Below are positions 44,201-52,185 of a DNA stretch of 64,000 nucleotides, piece by piece (position 1 is the stretch's first letter; each line of letters begins with the position of its first letter). The stretch lies in assembly GCA_964548365.1 (NCBI GenBank), contig CAZJRD010000007.1, forward strand, positions 23,288 to 87,287, read 5' to 3'. This stretch comes from B46-G9 sp964548365. GTDB taxonomy: Bacteria > Desulfobacterota > DSM-4660 > Desulfatiglandales > Desulfatiglandaceae. The notes under the pieces were generated by a model, which worked only from the letters and a program-made list of their open reading frames with translations, searched no databases and was not told the origin of the DNA. A program made the position numbers and the translations under genes.

Positions 44201-44277
44201 TTCTTTGCTTCACTGAGGGCGATGCAGTTTAGACTAACAGACCCGGCATCAATACCCACATGGAGTTGTTCAGCCAT
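41209..44277 (-). CDS. Double-domain BadF/HgdC-type CoA-dehydratase activase with DUF2229 tail
   Basis: This protein of about 1022 residues has two ASKHA ATPase domains in tandem (LHVGIDAGSVSLN at the start, VYLGIDIGSTTTKYALM near residue 330), each with the cluster-binding cysteine in a Cys-Ala-x-Gly-Thr-Gly motif (Cys140 and Cys463) and the second cysteine in RCTVF. After about residue 620 comes a large DUF2229 region with more cysteines. HgdC-type activases use ATP to push one electron into a dehydratase; here activator and acceptor-like parts are fused. AGGAGG precedes both ATG 44283 and ATG 44277; the spacing favours 44277. The companion gene at 39711 lies downstream. Confidence 0.88.
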   Translation of the reverse strand: MAEQLHVGIDAGSVSLNCIALSEAKKIVYEAPYERHLGKVEERVLGLIRFLYEKFGAERIRSISFTGNHGKKLSEQLGTFYEFETISQVLGALFVQPDVRTIISMGGQDTALFQIDQTREESQGPGDSWKLSYFNTNGPCASGTGSFIDQQAQRLATSMYAKEVDISQGKIDMILGDFIDLGGRSRKPANVACRCTVFTKSDMIHLQNKGETLEDIIYGLHIGNARNYMSTIVCKRVLEEPILFIGGLSLNRLQVKAFKDYFPRLIVPPHNTSLGAIGVAFQARSLKKEDSIDFKKLKTLGSQMDITAPRATRLELKKTSFPETNEIKKRLVKKGARVYLGIDIGSTTTKYALMSNEREIIHKSYVPTQGKPIEVTQRLLRTIRDEVGKKIEIVGTATTGSGRNVVGDFLNVDLIIDEITAHARGAVEIAADIDTIFEIGGQDSKYISISNAYPLDFDMNKVCAAGTGSFLHELAGKYGINIVGEFQDIALSSEAPIKLTERCTVFMESDLVSYHQKGVARSDLIAGLCYAIVHNYLNRVVGKRTIGERIMFLGGPSLNKGVVAAFEDVLGRGLLVPKHREVLGAYGAAISVQEKMQFENAKESTFRGLDSAINDRMEYKEKICHADPICHNECKLKIYDFDGRRSVWGGECGRYDVVRTRGAKKQNFFHLRRDIWLTYLAGVCDELGSEPMMEVDGRPTVALQLALYGHQTAIFWAHFFDELGLRLVLSPPTNMHISQMGIESVMAETCYPVKVSYGHVRELMGKTAYLFLPSIIDMQTPGDRETGFYCPMSQSNSYMMRAAFAIDRDRTLTPVVHFKYDPDTLGLEIWEQIGPKLGKSKAEVRKAVYHALERQDQFAKELVRKGSEIFQEVHAFEPVLLVTGRPYNLYDERLNLRLGQNLAKLGLVALPMDFIDSSSVDLSDFPSMYWGYGAQILRTAKYAVAHENYFGLHLTNFSCGADSFIEHFYKHIMGDDPYLILELDEHSAVAGVMTRLEAYKNVIENTMQKLRRDVERKIGLAN

Positions 44278-44352
44278 TTCCATGCCCCTCCTCTCCGCGC
44301 TCTATATGGATGTTCTTCATTGACAAATCTCTCACACCGTTTCTGTAACCCG

Positions 44353-44535
44353 TAGCCCCGATTTCTCACCGATCTTCGTCGCGAGACGGTGGAGAGGCCC
44401 ATGGATACAAGGCGCGCGCAGGAAAATGGGCGCAGGCGTACTTTCAAGTACGTCGAGGTCATTTTTCAAGCCCAACGCAGGAGGCATGGGGTTCTCCGCC
44501 ATCACAGCAGATTATTGGCGAGAAATCCAGGTTAG
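44353..44535. repeat. Family 2 inverted-repeat element, copy 2
   Basis: TAGCCCCGATTTCTC on the left is matched by GAGAAATCCAGGTTA on the right as imperfect terminal inverted repeats. The interior aligns with the reverse complement of 286-474 (CTTCGTCGCGAGACGGTGGA, AAGGCGCGCG, CGTACTTTCAAGTACGTC, CAACGCAGGAGGCATGGGG). It fills most of the 300-base gap downstream of polA. No gene is seen here. Confidence 0.72.
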
Positions 44536-44585
44536 ATTCCATTACCCCTTCATGTTGTCTTCTGTCAAGTGCAATGCCTTCCCTT

Positions 44586-47270
44586 TTAATGAGCTTCCCC
44601 CCAATTTTTCCCGTACCCCGTGTCCACTTTGAGCGGGACCCGGAGGGGATAAACCCCTTCCATTTCCTCTTCTACCACAGGTATCAGCACCTCGAGTTCG
44701 TCTTCCGGAACCTCAAATACCAGCTCGTCATGAACCTGGAGCAGCATCCGGGTCTGGAATCCGTTGCCTCTGAGGCGGTTCGCTATCCGAATCATGGCAA
44801 GCTTGATCAAATCGGCCGCGGTGCCCTGGACGGGAGTGTTTACCGCCATACGTTCCGACTCACCCCGGATTACCCGGTTCCTGTGGAGGATGTCCGGCAG
44901 ATACCGACGTCTGTTCAGGAGTGTGGTGACATAACCTTTCTCACGTGCCATCCGAATCATCTCCTCCTTGAACCTGGCGACTCCCTGGTACTTCTCGTAA
45001 TATGCCTCTATATATTCCCTTGCGTCCCGGGAAGGAATCCCCACCTCTTCGCTCAATTTCTGGGGTCCCATGCCATAGATTATTCCAAAGTTGATGGCCT
45101 TCGCGATCCTGCGCATGTCCGGGGTCACCAGATCCCGTTCAACCCCGAGGATATCAGCAGCGGTGAGGGCGTGCACGTCATCCCCTCGCTCAAAAGCATC
45201 GGTAAACGCCTTGTCTTCGGAGTAGTGCGCAAGGATCCTCAATTCAACCTGGCTATAATCGGCCGAAAGAAGTACACATCCCCCCTCCGCTATGAACCCC
45301 TTCCGTATCTCTCTTCCCTCGATCCCCCGGACGGGAATATTCTGCAGGTTCGGGTTACTGCTGCTCAATCTCCCCGTGGCAGCTACCGTCTGGTTAAAAG
45401 AGGTGTGAATCCGCCCTGTCCGGGAATCCACCATCCTGACCAGCGCGTCCAGGTAGGTGGATTTCAGTTTCGAGAGTGTCCGATATCTCAAGACAAGCCC
45501 GGGCGTCTTCTGTGGGAGAGCCGACAGTTTTTTCAGGACCTTCACATCAGTTGAAAAGGATTTTGTCTTGGCTGTTTTCCCCTGGACCGGCAGCTGGAGT
45601 TTTTCAAAAAGGACATAGCCGAGCTGCTTCGGGGAATGGATGTTGAATTCCATCCCAGCCTCGTCATAGATTTCCTTTTCAATCATTTTCAATTGATCCG
45701 CAAAACTGGCGGACATGGTTTCGAAAAAGATCGTATCGATCTTGATCCCGGCAAGTTCCATGTCCATGAGGACCGGGAGCAGTTTCATCTCCAGGTTATA
45801 GAAGAGATCTTCGTTCTTATCCCGGCGCAATTGATCCTCAAGCCGGTGCATCAGCCGAAGGGTAATATCCGCATCTTCGCAGGAGTAATCCCGGGCCAGC
45901 TCCAGGTGAACCTCTGAAAAATTCTGTGCTCCTTTGCCCTTACCTACCACATCACTGTATCCGATCATCTTGTGATTCAGGTAATGCTGGGCCAGGTAAT
46001 CCAGGTTATGCTGTCTGAGCCCTGGATTGATCACGTACGAGGCAATCATGGTGTCAAAATAGATACCCTTGAGATCAATCCCGTGCAACTTGAGCACTTC
46101 AGCATCATACTTTATGTTCTGCCCCACCTTCTTGATCGCATCATCTTCCAGCACTTCCCGAAGGAAATCGAGGCACTCCCGGAGATCTATCTGCCTTTCG
46201 ACCCCTGGATAGCGGTGGCCCACGGGCACATAGAAGGCCTCTTTTTCTTCCACAGAAAAAGAAAGTCCCACGAGCCGGGCCTCCATGGGGTTCTTGCTCG
46301 TGGTCTCCGTATCCAAGGACACCATGCCCTTCTTCTTGATCTTCTCAACAAGAGACTCCAGTTCTTCCCTGGACAGGCAGAGTTCATAGCCGGTCTTCTC
46401 TTCCTCCCGGGAAGAGAACTGGTCCCACAGTCCCTTGAATTCAAGCTCATGAAACATCCTGGCCAATGCCTGCTTGCGTGCAGAACCCGTCCGGAGGGTC
46501 TCCACATCATGCACATCGACAGGGACGAATTGTTCAATGGTGACAAGTTCGCGGCTCAAAAAGGCCATTTCTCTGAATTTTCTCAGATTTTCCTGGAGCT
46601 TTTTCCCCCGTATCTCATTCACATGATCCATCACTGTTTCCAGAGATCCATACTTCTTGATAAGCTTGAGGGCGGTTTTTTCCCCCACGCCCGGAACCCC
46701 GGGAATATTGTCAGAGGTATCACCCGAGAGACCCATGACATCGATCATCTGAACCGGTTCAATTTCATAGGTTTCCCTGAAAACAGCATAATCGGTTACC
46801 TTGTCCTTCATGGTGTCCCACATGCGTATCCGGGGCGTGATGAGCTGCCTGAAGTCTTTGTCACCAGTCACCATGACAACGGTAAAACCCTGCTCCCCCG
46901 CAATCCTGGCAAGAGTCCCGATAATATCGTCCGCCTCATAGCCCGGCATTTCAAGTGTCTTCAGGTTCAGGTTGGAAACCACCTCCCGGATCCTGGGAAG
47001 CTGTTGCGCCATATCTTCGGGCATCGGGGGGCGGTTTGCCTTGTAGTCGGGGTATAGTTTATGTCTGAAAGTAGGGCCTTTGGAATCAAAGACTACGGCA
47101 AGATAGTGAGGGTCCCTGTCCGCCAGGAGTTTTAGGAGCATATTGGAAAAGCCGAATATGGCGTTGGTGGGAAAGCCATGGGAGTTGGACAGGTTCCTGA
47201 CAGCATGGTAGGCACGGTGGATATAAGCAGTCCCATCCACAAGATAAACTGTTTTCGTTTCTTGTCCCAT
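44586..47270 (-). CDS. polA: DNA polymerase I
   Basis: This 894-residue family A polymerase has an N-terminal 5'-3' exonuclease domain (about 1-290, YLVDGTAYIHRAYHA, VMVTGDKDFRQLI), a 3'-5' proofreading domain (about 300-490) that keeps its acidic residues (SLDTETTS, NIKYDAE, DYSCEDADITLRL), and a polymerase domain (DYSQVELRILAHYS motif A, RRIAKAINFGIIYGM motif B, LQVHDELVFEVP motif C). It is full length and apparently fully active. The ATG at 47270 is favoured over 47309 because the protein then begins in the usual family position, with AGGAG upstream. It stands alone between repeat elements. Confidence 0.97.
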   Translation of the reverse strand: MGQETKTVYLVDGTAYIHRAYHAVRNLSNSHGFPTNAIFGFSNMLLKLLADRDPHYLAVVFDSKGPTFRHKLYPDYKANRPPMPEDMAQQLPRIREVVSNLNLKTLEMPGYEADDIIGTLARIAGEQGFTVVMVTGDKDFRQLITPRIRMWDTMKDKVTDYAVFRETYEIEPVQMIDVMGLSGDTSDNIPGVPGVGEKTALKLIKKYGSLETVMDHVNEIRGKKLQENLRKFREMAFLSRELVTIEQFVPVDVHDVETLRTGSARKQALARMFHELEFKGLWDQFSSREEEKTGYELCLSREELESLVEKIKKKGMVSLDTETTSKNPMEARLVGLSFSVEEKEAFYVPVGHRYPGVERQIDLRECLDFLREVLEDDAIKKVGQNIKYDAEVLKLHGIDLKGIYFDTMIASYVINPGLRQHNLDYLAQHYLNHKMIGYSDVVGKGKGAQNFSEVHLELARDYSCEDADITLRLMHRLEDQLRRDKNEDLFYNLEMKLLPVLMDMELAGIKIDTIFFETMSASFADQLKMIEKEIYDEAGMEFNIHSPKQLGYVLFEKLQLPVQGKTAKTKSFSTDVKVLKKLSALPQKTPGLVLRYRTLSKLKSTYLDALVRMVDSRTGRIHTSFNQTVAATGRLSSSNPNLQNIPVRGIEGREIRKGFIAEGGCVLLSADYSQVELRILAHYSEDKAFTDAFERGDDVHALTAADILGVERDLVTPDMRRIAKAINFGIIYGMGPQKLSEEVGIPSRDAREYIEAYYEKYQGVARFKEEMIRMAREKGYVTTLLNRRRYLPDILHRNRVIRGESERMAVNTPVQGTAADLIKLAMIRIANRLRGNGFQTRMLLQVHDELVFEVPEDELEVLIPVVEEEMEGVYPLRVPLKVDTGYGKNWGEAH

Positions 47271-47312
47271 GGGAATACTATCTCCTGGCGGCTGGGAAAG
47301 AATAGTCACTTA

Positions 47313-47497
47313 AGCCAGTTTCAAAACGCCCCCTTTTGTCCGATCTCTGCGTCAGACTCAAAGTTTAGTCCTCGAAATATTCACCATATTCCTGTGGTTA
47401 ATCCCGCCATGGCGGGATCGCCTTTCCCCGCTCAAAGTCCGGGATCTTCGACTTGACCTCGAATCCCGCTGGAAGCGGGAAACATTTTGAAACGGCC
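47313..47497. repeat. Family 1 inverted-repeat element, copy A
   Basis: This 185-base element begins AGCCAGTTTCAAAACG and ends CATTTTGAAACGGCCT, which are terminal inverted repeats. It contains the palindrome ATCCCGCCATGGCGGGAT and a second stem near TCCCGCTGGAAGCGGGA. Its right end touches, and one form of the terminus overlaps, the TGA stop of the RNase Y gene at 47498-47500. Other copies are at 52059, 53100 and 63885. Confidence 0.8.
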
Positions 47498-49060
47498 TCA
47501 TTTGGCGTATTCTACCGCTCGCGTCTCTCGAATAACAGTCACCTTGATCTGACCTGGATACGTCAACTCCCCTTCGATCTTTTTCGCGATATCTTTCGCG
47601 AGGACAAACGCGTGATCATCATCGATGGTCTTGCCTTCTACCATAATGCGAATCTCGCGTCCCGCCTGAATGGCATACGACTTGTTCACTCCCCGGAAAG
47701 ACATGGCTATATTTTCAAGTCCCTCCAACCGTTTTACATAGGATTCGAGCATCTCCTGCCTGGCACCCGGCCTGGCGCCGGAAAGCGTGTCGGAGGCTTG
47801 TACCAGCACGGCCAGGACCGATTCTGGCTCCACGTCTTCATGGTGAGCCGCGATGGCTTGGATAACACGATTTGACTCGCCGTACTTCTTGGCAAGATCC
47901 GCTCCTATGATGGCATGTGGACCCTCTACCTCGTGGTCCACAGCCTTTCCGATATCGTGCAGGAGACCAGCCCTCTTGGCTTGCTTCACATTCAAACCAA
48001 GCTCGGCCGCCATGATCCCGCAGAGAAAACTGACCTCCTTGGAATGTTGAAGCACGTTTTGCGCATAGCTCGACCGGTATTTCAACCGCCCGATGAGTTT
48101 CACCAGTTCATTATGAATGCCGTGGACTCCCACGTCAAAGGTCGCCTGCTCACCCGCCTCCTTGATGGTTGCCTCTATCTCTTTTGTTACCTTGGAGACA
48201 ATCTCTTCAATCCTCGCGGGATGGATCCGGCCGTCATCAATCAGCCTCTCCAGTGATATTTTGGCCACCTCCCTCCGAACTGGATTGAACCCGGACAGGA
48301 TGACCGCTTCAGGGGTGTCGTCGATAATCAGGTCAATCCCGGTAGCAGCCTCGATGGCCCTGATATTTCTGCCTTCCCTCCCAATAATCCGGCCCTTCAT
48401 CTCTTCGCTGGGTAGATTCACCACGGAAACAGTCCTTTCCGTCACGTAATCCCCGGCATATCGCTTCACTGCCAGTGCGAGGACGTTCTGCGCCTTTCGA
48501 TCCGCTTCGCTCCTGGCCTCGTTCTCGATCCTCCTGATCAGTTTTGCGGCGTCGTGTTTTGCCTCCGATTCCATTGCTCCGATGAGCAGTTGTTTCGCTT
48601 CACCCGCTGATATCCCTGCAATGCTCTCGAGTCTTTTCCGCTGTTCTTCAACAAGCTGCTGGTATTTCCGTTCCTTTTCCCTCAGCTCCCTTTCAATCGT
48701 CTCGGCAGCTCGTTCTTTCTCAACAACCCTGCCTTCTCTCTTGTCGAGCTGTTCACTTTTCTTCTCAAGGATTTCTTCCTTGGAAAAAAGTCTCTTTTCC
48801 TGCGCATGAAGCTGCTCCTTCTTCTCCTTCGTCTCCTTTTCAAACTCCACCTTCATCTGGTAGAGGGTATCTTTCGCCTGAAGGGAAGCTTCTTTCTTGA
48901 TGCTCTTGGCCTCCTTCTGGGCCTCCGTCAAGAGCTTCCTCGAATACTTTTCTATGGAATCAACCTTGCTCTCCAACACTTTTTTCCGGATAAAGAATCC
49001 CAGCAGGATACCCAGGATAAGTGCGACAACGGTGATTCCAATTATTTCAATAGAGATCAT
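47498..49060 (-). CDS. rny: Ribonuclease Y
   Basis: This 520-residue membrane-anchored endoribonuclease has an N-terminal membrane segment (about 4-24), a long charged coiled coil (about 25-205), a KH domain with GRIIGREGRNIRAIE (about 215-275), and an HD domain with LLHDIGKAVDHE and the ligand histidines around it (about 335-430). It starts mRNA decay at the membrane. GGAGCATG context precedes the start. It is downstream of zapB and zapA on the same strand, separated by a 412-base gap. Confidence 0.96.
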   Translation of the reverse strand: MISIEIIGITVVALILGILLGFFIRKKVLESKVDSIEKYSRKLLTEAQKEAKSIKKEASLQAKDTLYQMKVEFEKETKEKKEQLHAQEKRLFSKEEILEKKSEQLDKREGRVVEKERAAETIERELREKERKYQQLVEEQRKRLESIAGISAGEAKQLLIGAMESEAKHDAAKLIRRIENEARSEADRKAQNVLALAVKRYAGDYVTERTVSVVNLPSEEMKGRIIGREGRNIRAIEAATGIDLIIDDTPEAVILSGFNPVRREVAKISLERLIDDGRIHPARIEEIVSKVTKEIEATIKEAGEQATFDVGVHGIHNELVKLIGRLKYRSSYAQNVLQHSKEVSFLCGIMAAELGLNVKQAKRAGLLHDIGKAVDHEVEGPHAIIGADLAKKYGESNRVIQAIAAHHEDVEPESVLAVLVQASDTLSGARPGARQEMLESYVKRLEGLENIAMSFRGVNKSYAIQAGREIRIMVEGKTIDDDHAFVLAKDIAKKIEGELTYPGQIKVTVIRETRAVEYAK

Positions 49061-49472
49061 AGCAGAACCATGCTCCTTCTATAGAGAATTTCTCAGCGCA
49101 CCTCGCCCTTCCATCAGCTTTCAGCAGGAATGGATAAGAACCGAAGTTAGATGCTGTGGGTGAGAAAGCAGCGCCTCCATCCAATCGCAGAGGAGAGTAT
49201 TTTCCCGGGGAGTGAGATTGTCGGTTGACTGCTCAGGAAAAGGGTAGTGATGGGCTAGCCTGAATGAAGCACAGAAAATGGTGTATAGGAGTGAGCCTGC
49301 AAGCATTTCTGCTCACTGAACAACTCACTGAACAACCTTTTGTTCATGTTTTTATAAGGCATTGGCATCCAAATAGAGGACTGCCAGATAATAACATGGC
49401 ACCACGTCATATTCCTCTACGTATTGGCTTTATTCTCTGAGCCCGCTCATGGTTCTAACCTGAATCCTGCGC
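49061..49472 (-). other. Long zapA-rny gap: possible structured RNA, no gene seen
   Basis: This 412-base stretch has no supported coding frame. On the minus strand it holds a direct repeat, TTGTTCAGTGAG twice in tandem, then a hairpin with a perfect 7-base stem, AGTGAGC/GCTCACT (49319-49289). Further on come CCTGAGCAG and GCGCTGCTTTCTCA segments that can pair around a CAATC/GATTG stem, giving a long interrupted hairpin. In many bacteria the 6S RNA gene follows zapA, so this is a candidate position, but I cannot confirm a 6S consensus by eye. Confidence 0.3.
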
Positions 49473-49775
49473 TCACTCGTTCCGGGATACTACACTCCCC
49501 AGCACAGCGTCAATCTGGTTAATCAGCGTTTCGCTTCGACGCCTGTGCTCCGCGAGGAAATCACGTTGCTCCCGCCGCAATTGAAAATAATCGTTTGCGA
49601 TATGGAAGGCCGCAAGGATAGCTGTTTTCCTTTCAGATAGGCCTTCCGTGCTTTCAGTTATCTCCTCAAATTTACTGTTTACGAAGTCGGCCACTTCCTG
49701 TACCTGCTCGCTTTTTTCATCGCTCTTAATCAGGTACTCGTGACCTAGAATTTTTATTTTTATGATATTTTCCAA
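49473..49775 (-). CDS. zapA: Cell division protein ZapA
   Basis: This 100-residue protein has an N-terminal beta-rich globular part (IKIKILGHEYLIKSDEK) and a long C-terminal coiled coil (about 55-98), which is the ZapA plan. ZapA cross-links FtsZ filaments at the division site. It follows zapB by 17 bases on the same strand. The length is standard for the family. Confidence 0.93.
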   Translation of the reverse strand: MENIIKIKILGHEYLIKSDEKSEQVQEVADFVNSKFEEITESTEGLSERKTAILAAFHIANDYFQLRREQRDFLAEHRRRSETLINQIDAVLGSVVSRNE

Positions 49776-49792
49776 TCCCGAGAACTCGAACC

Positions 49793-50023
49793 TTACAGGG
49801 TAATCTGTTCCAGTTTTTCCAACAGGACAATGATCCGCTGCTTGGCTTTATCCCTTCCGCTCTTGAGTTCTTCCACCTGTGCTCCGAGATCAGCCAGTTT
49901 CTCTTTCTGAATCTGCGTTTTCTCCACAAGGGCCTCTTTCTCTTTTTTCAAGGCAGTGAGAGCTCCAACGAATGAATCAATCTTCTGCTCCAGGATATCA
50001 AATTGATCTATCTCGGTACCCAT
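49793..50023 (-). CDS. zapB: Cell division protein ZapB-like coiled coil
   Basis: This 76-residue protein is almost entirely one heptad-repeat coiled coil (LEQKIDSFVGALTALKKEKEALVEK and onward), as in ZapB, which binds ZapA and stabilises the Z ring. GAGGGGG lies upstream of the ATG. Its place just before zapA supports the call; sequence alone would only say short coiled coil. Confidence 0.8.
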   Translation of the reverse strand: MGTEIDQFDILEQKIDSFVGALTALKKEKEALVEKTQIQKEKLADLGAQVEELKSGRDKAKQRIIVLLEKLEQITL

Positions 50024-50108
50024 ATGAAAATTACCCCCTCACTCGATCTCTTAAGCTGACCGATACACTTATTCGACATATTAGCTCCAAAGCAGAGAGA
50101 CGTCAACA

Positions 50109-50138
50109 AAAAAGGCAAGCCCCTAGGCTTGCCTTTTT
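50109..50138 (-). terminator. Rho-independent terminator after the atp operon
   Basis: AAAAAGGCAAGCC and GGCTTGCCTTTTT form a perfect 13-base stem with a four-base CCTA loop. It is 50 bases downstream of the atpC stop on the minus strand. Because both arms end in A or T runs, it can also work from the other side. Confidence 0.9.
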
Positions 50139-50188
50139 CAGAAAATAATTGGCAATTTAATAAGTTGAGCCAGTTGAATCTGGCTCAG

Positions 50189-50602
50189 TTAATTCCTTTT
50201 TTCTGCAACCCTAATTCGGGCTACGGCCCGTTTCAGAGCCGTCTCCGCTCTCGAAAAATCAATATCCGTGGCTTTTGCCCGATCCTTTGCTAACCGCTCC
50301 CTGGCCCTCTCCATAGCCTTCCTGGCACGTTCCAAGTCTACCTCGCCTGCCTTTTCAGCTGCATCAACCAGGATAGAAACCTTGTTTTCGGAAACCTCGG
50401 CAAACCCGTTTGTCACTGACAGATACTCGGTTGTCGTCCCCGAGGTATAGCGAAGCGCTCCCGGTTCAATGCCGGTAAGGAAAGGAACGTGTCCTTCGAG
50501 GACACCAAACTCGCCCAGAGACCCCGGAGCGACGACGCTGTTAACCTCCTGGCTTACAACAACTTTTTCGGGGGTAACTATTTCCAAATGTAGTGTTCCC
50601 AT
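50189..50602 (-). CDS. atpC: ATP synthase F1 epsilon subunit
   Basis: This 137-residue protein has the N-terminal beta-sandwich (LHLEIVTPEKVVVSQEVNSVVAPGSLGEFGVLEGHVPFLT) and a C-terminal two-helix domain rich in Arg and Glu (about 88-135). It is part of the central stalk, and its C-terminal helices can inhibit ATP hydrolysis. The start at 50602 lies 13 bases after the atpD stop; the longer frame to 50668 overlaps atpD and is rejected. It is the last gene of the operon, followed by a terminator. Confidence 0.96.
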   Translation of the reverse strand: MGTLHLEIVTPEKVVVSQEVNSVVAPGSLGEFGVLEGHVPFLTGIEPGALRYTSGTTTEYLSVTNGFAEVSENKVSILVDAAEKAGEVDLERARKAMERARERLAKDRAKATDIDFSRAETALKRAVARIRVAEKRN

Positions 50603-50615
50603 GAACTCGTCACCT

Positions 50616-52031
50616 CTACTTATTGGCAGCTGCCATTCTTTCCGCTTTCTCCCGGGCCTCCTCAACACCTCCCACCATGTAGAATGCTGCCTCTGGAAGG
50701 TCGTCGTGTTTGCCTTCGATAATCTCCTTAAACCCTCTGACCGTATCTTCTACAGACACATATTTTCCCGGAGTGCCCGTAAATGTCTCAGCCACGTGGA
50801 AGGGCTGAGAGAGGAAACGCTGGATCCTTCGAGCCCTGGCTACGACAATCTTATCCTCATCGGAAAGCTCATCAATTCCGAGGATGGCAATGATATCCTG
50901 CAAGTCTTTGTATTTCTGGAGAATCTGCTGGACCTGGCGGGAAACGTTGTAGTGATCTTCCCCAAGATAATTGGGATCAAGGATTCGTGATGTTGAATCC
51001 AGCGGGTCCACGGCAGGGTAAATCCCCAGCTCAGTGATTTGCCGGGAAAGCACCACGGTTCCATCCAGATGCGCAAATGTCGTAGCCGGCGCAGGGTCTG
51101 TCAAGTCATCTGCAGGCACGTACACGCACTGGACTGACGTAATGGAGCCCTTGTTGGTAGAAGTAATCCTTTCTTGCAGTTCCCCAAGGTCCGTGCCCAG
51201 CGTCGGCTGATAACCAACGGCTGATGGAATCCTTCCAAGCAGGGCCGAAACCTCTGAGCCTGCCTGGGTGAACCGGAAAATATTGTCGATAAAAAGGAGC
51301 ACATCCTGGCCCTCTTCATCTCGATAGTACTCGGCCGCGGTAAGAGCGGAAAGGGCCACACGCGCACGAGCTCCGGGGGGTTCCGTCATCTGGCCGTAAA
51401 TCAAGGCGGCCTTATCGATAACCCCGGACTCCTTCATCTCCCGGTACAGATCATTTCCTTCACGGGTTCTTTCACCAACACCTCCAAAAACGCTGATCCC
51501 GCCATGCTGCATGGCGATATTGTGGATCATCTCCATCATGACCACTGTTTTTCCCACACCGGCGCCACCGAACATCCCCATCTTGCCACCACGGGGAAAA
51601 GGCACCAGCAGGTCGATCACCTTTACCCCTGTTTCGAGGACCTTTACGGACGTATCCTGATCCTCAAAGGCCGGTGCATGCCGATGAATCGGGTAGAATT
51701 TTTCCGCATTCACCGGACCCAATCCGTCAACGGGTCTTCCAACCACGTTCAGAACTCGACCGAGACCTGCCGCACCCACCGGCATCTGGATCTGTTTTCC
51801 GGTATCTTTGACCGCCATTCCCCTGACCAGACCGTCCGTTACATCCATGGCGATGCAGCGCACCACATTATCGCCCAGATGCTGCGCTACCTCAACAACA
51901 AGATTGCCTTCGGTGTCATCGATCGTCGGGTTGGTGATAAGCAGAGCGGTCAAAATTTCGGGAAGCGCTCCGTCAGCAAATTCCACGTCCACGACCGGAC
52001 CTATTACCTGAATAAGTTTGCCCTCGTTCAT
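50616..52031 (-). CDS. atpD: ATP synthase F1 beta subunit
   Basis: This 471-residue catalytic subunit has Walker A GGAGVGKT (about 150-157), the catalytic Glu in GVGERTREGND, a Walker B region ending DVLLFIDNIFRF, and the DELSDEDK region near residue 395. It alternates with alpha subunits in the F1 head to make ATP from the proton or sodium gradient. Length and motifs are standard. A family 1 repeat element separates it from atpG, unusual for genes that are normally tightly packed. Confidence 0.98.
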   Translation of the reverse strand: MNEGKLIQVIGPVVDVEFADGALPEILTALLITNPTIDDTEGNLVVEVAQHLGDNVVRCIAMDVTDGLVRGMAVKDTGKQIQMPVGAAGLGRVLNVVGRPVDGLGPVNAEKFYPIHRHAPAFEDQDTSVKVLETGVKVIDLLVPFPRGGKMGMFGGAGVGKTVVMMEMIHNIAMQHGGISVFGGVGERTREGNDLYREMKESGVIDKAALIYGQMTEPPGARARVALSALTAAEYYRDEEGQDVLLFIDNIFRFTQAGSEVSALLGRIPSAVGYQPTLGTDLGELQERITSTNKGSITSVQCVYVPADDLTDPAPATTFAHLDGTVVLSRQITELGIYPAVDPLDSTSRILDPNYLGEDHYNVSRQVQQILQKYKDLQDIIAILGIDELSDEDKIVVARARRIQRFLSQPFHVAETFTGTPGKYVSVEDTVRGFKEIIEGKHDDLPEAAFYMVGGVEEAREKAERMAAANK

Positions 52032-52058
52032 AATTATATCCAGACCTCCTTCATGATA

Positions 52059-52172
52059 GAGCCAGTTTCAAAACGTCCCCTTTTGCCCGATCTCTGCGTC
52101 GGGCTCAAAGTCCGGGATCTTCGACTTGACCTCGAATCCCGCTGTAAGCGGGAAACATTTTGAAACAGGCTC
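52059..52172. repeat. Family 1 inverted-repeat element, copy B (deleted form) inside the atp operon
   Basis: This 114-base element has termini GAGCCAGTTTCAAAACG and CATTTTGAAACAGGCTC. The four bases GATA occur directly outside both ends, as expected for a target-site duplication. Compared with copies A and C it lacks about 70 bases between two CTCAAAG words, with one CTCAAAG left. It lies between atpG and atpD. Confidence 0.85.
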
Positions 52173-52185
52173 GATAGAAAAACCA

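Noticed and set aside
44574..45554. Open frame of 326 codons on the plus strand
   Set aside because: Antisense to the C-terminal half of polA; no family features.
45972..47057. Long open frame of 361 codons on the plus strand
   Set aside because: It lies wholly antisense to polA, has no recognisable domain, and its composition is that of a shadow of the polymerase reading frame.
47313..47497. CRISPR or phage attachment site interpretation of the family 1 repeats
   Set aside because: The copies are separated by genes, not by regular spacers, have terminal inverted repeats, and no integrase or cas gene is present.
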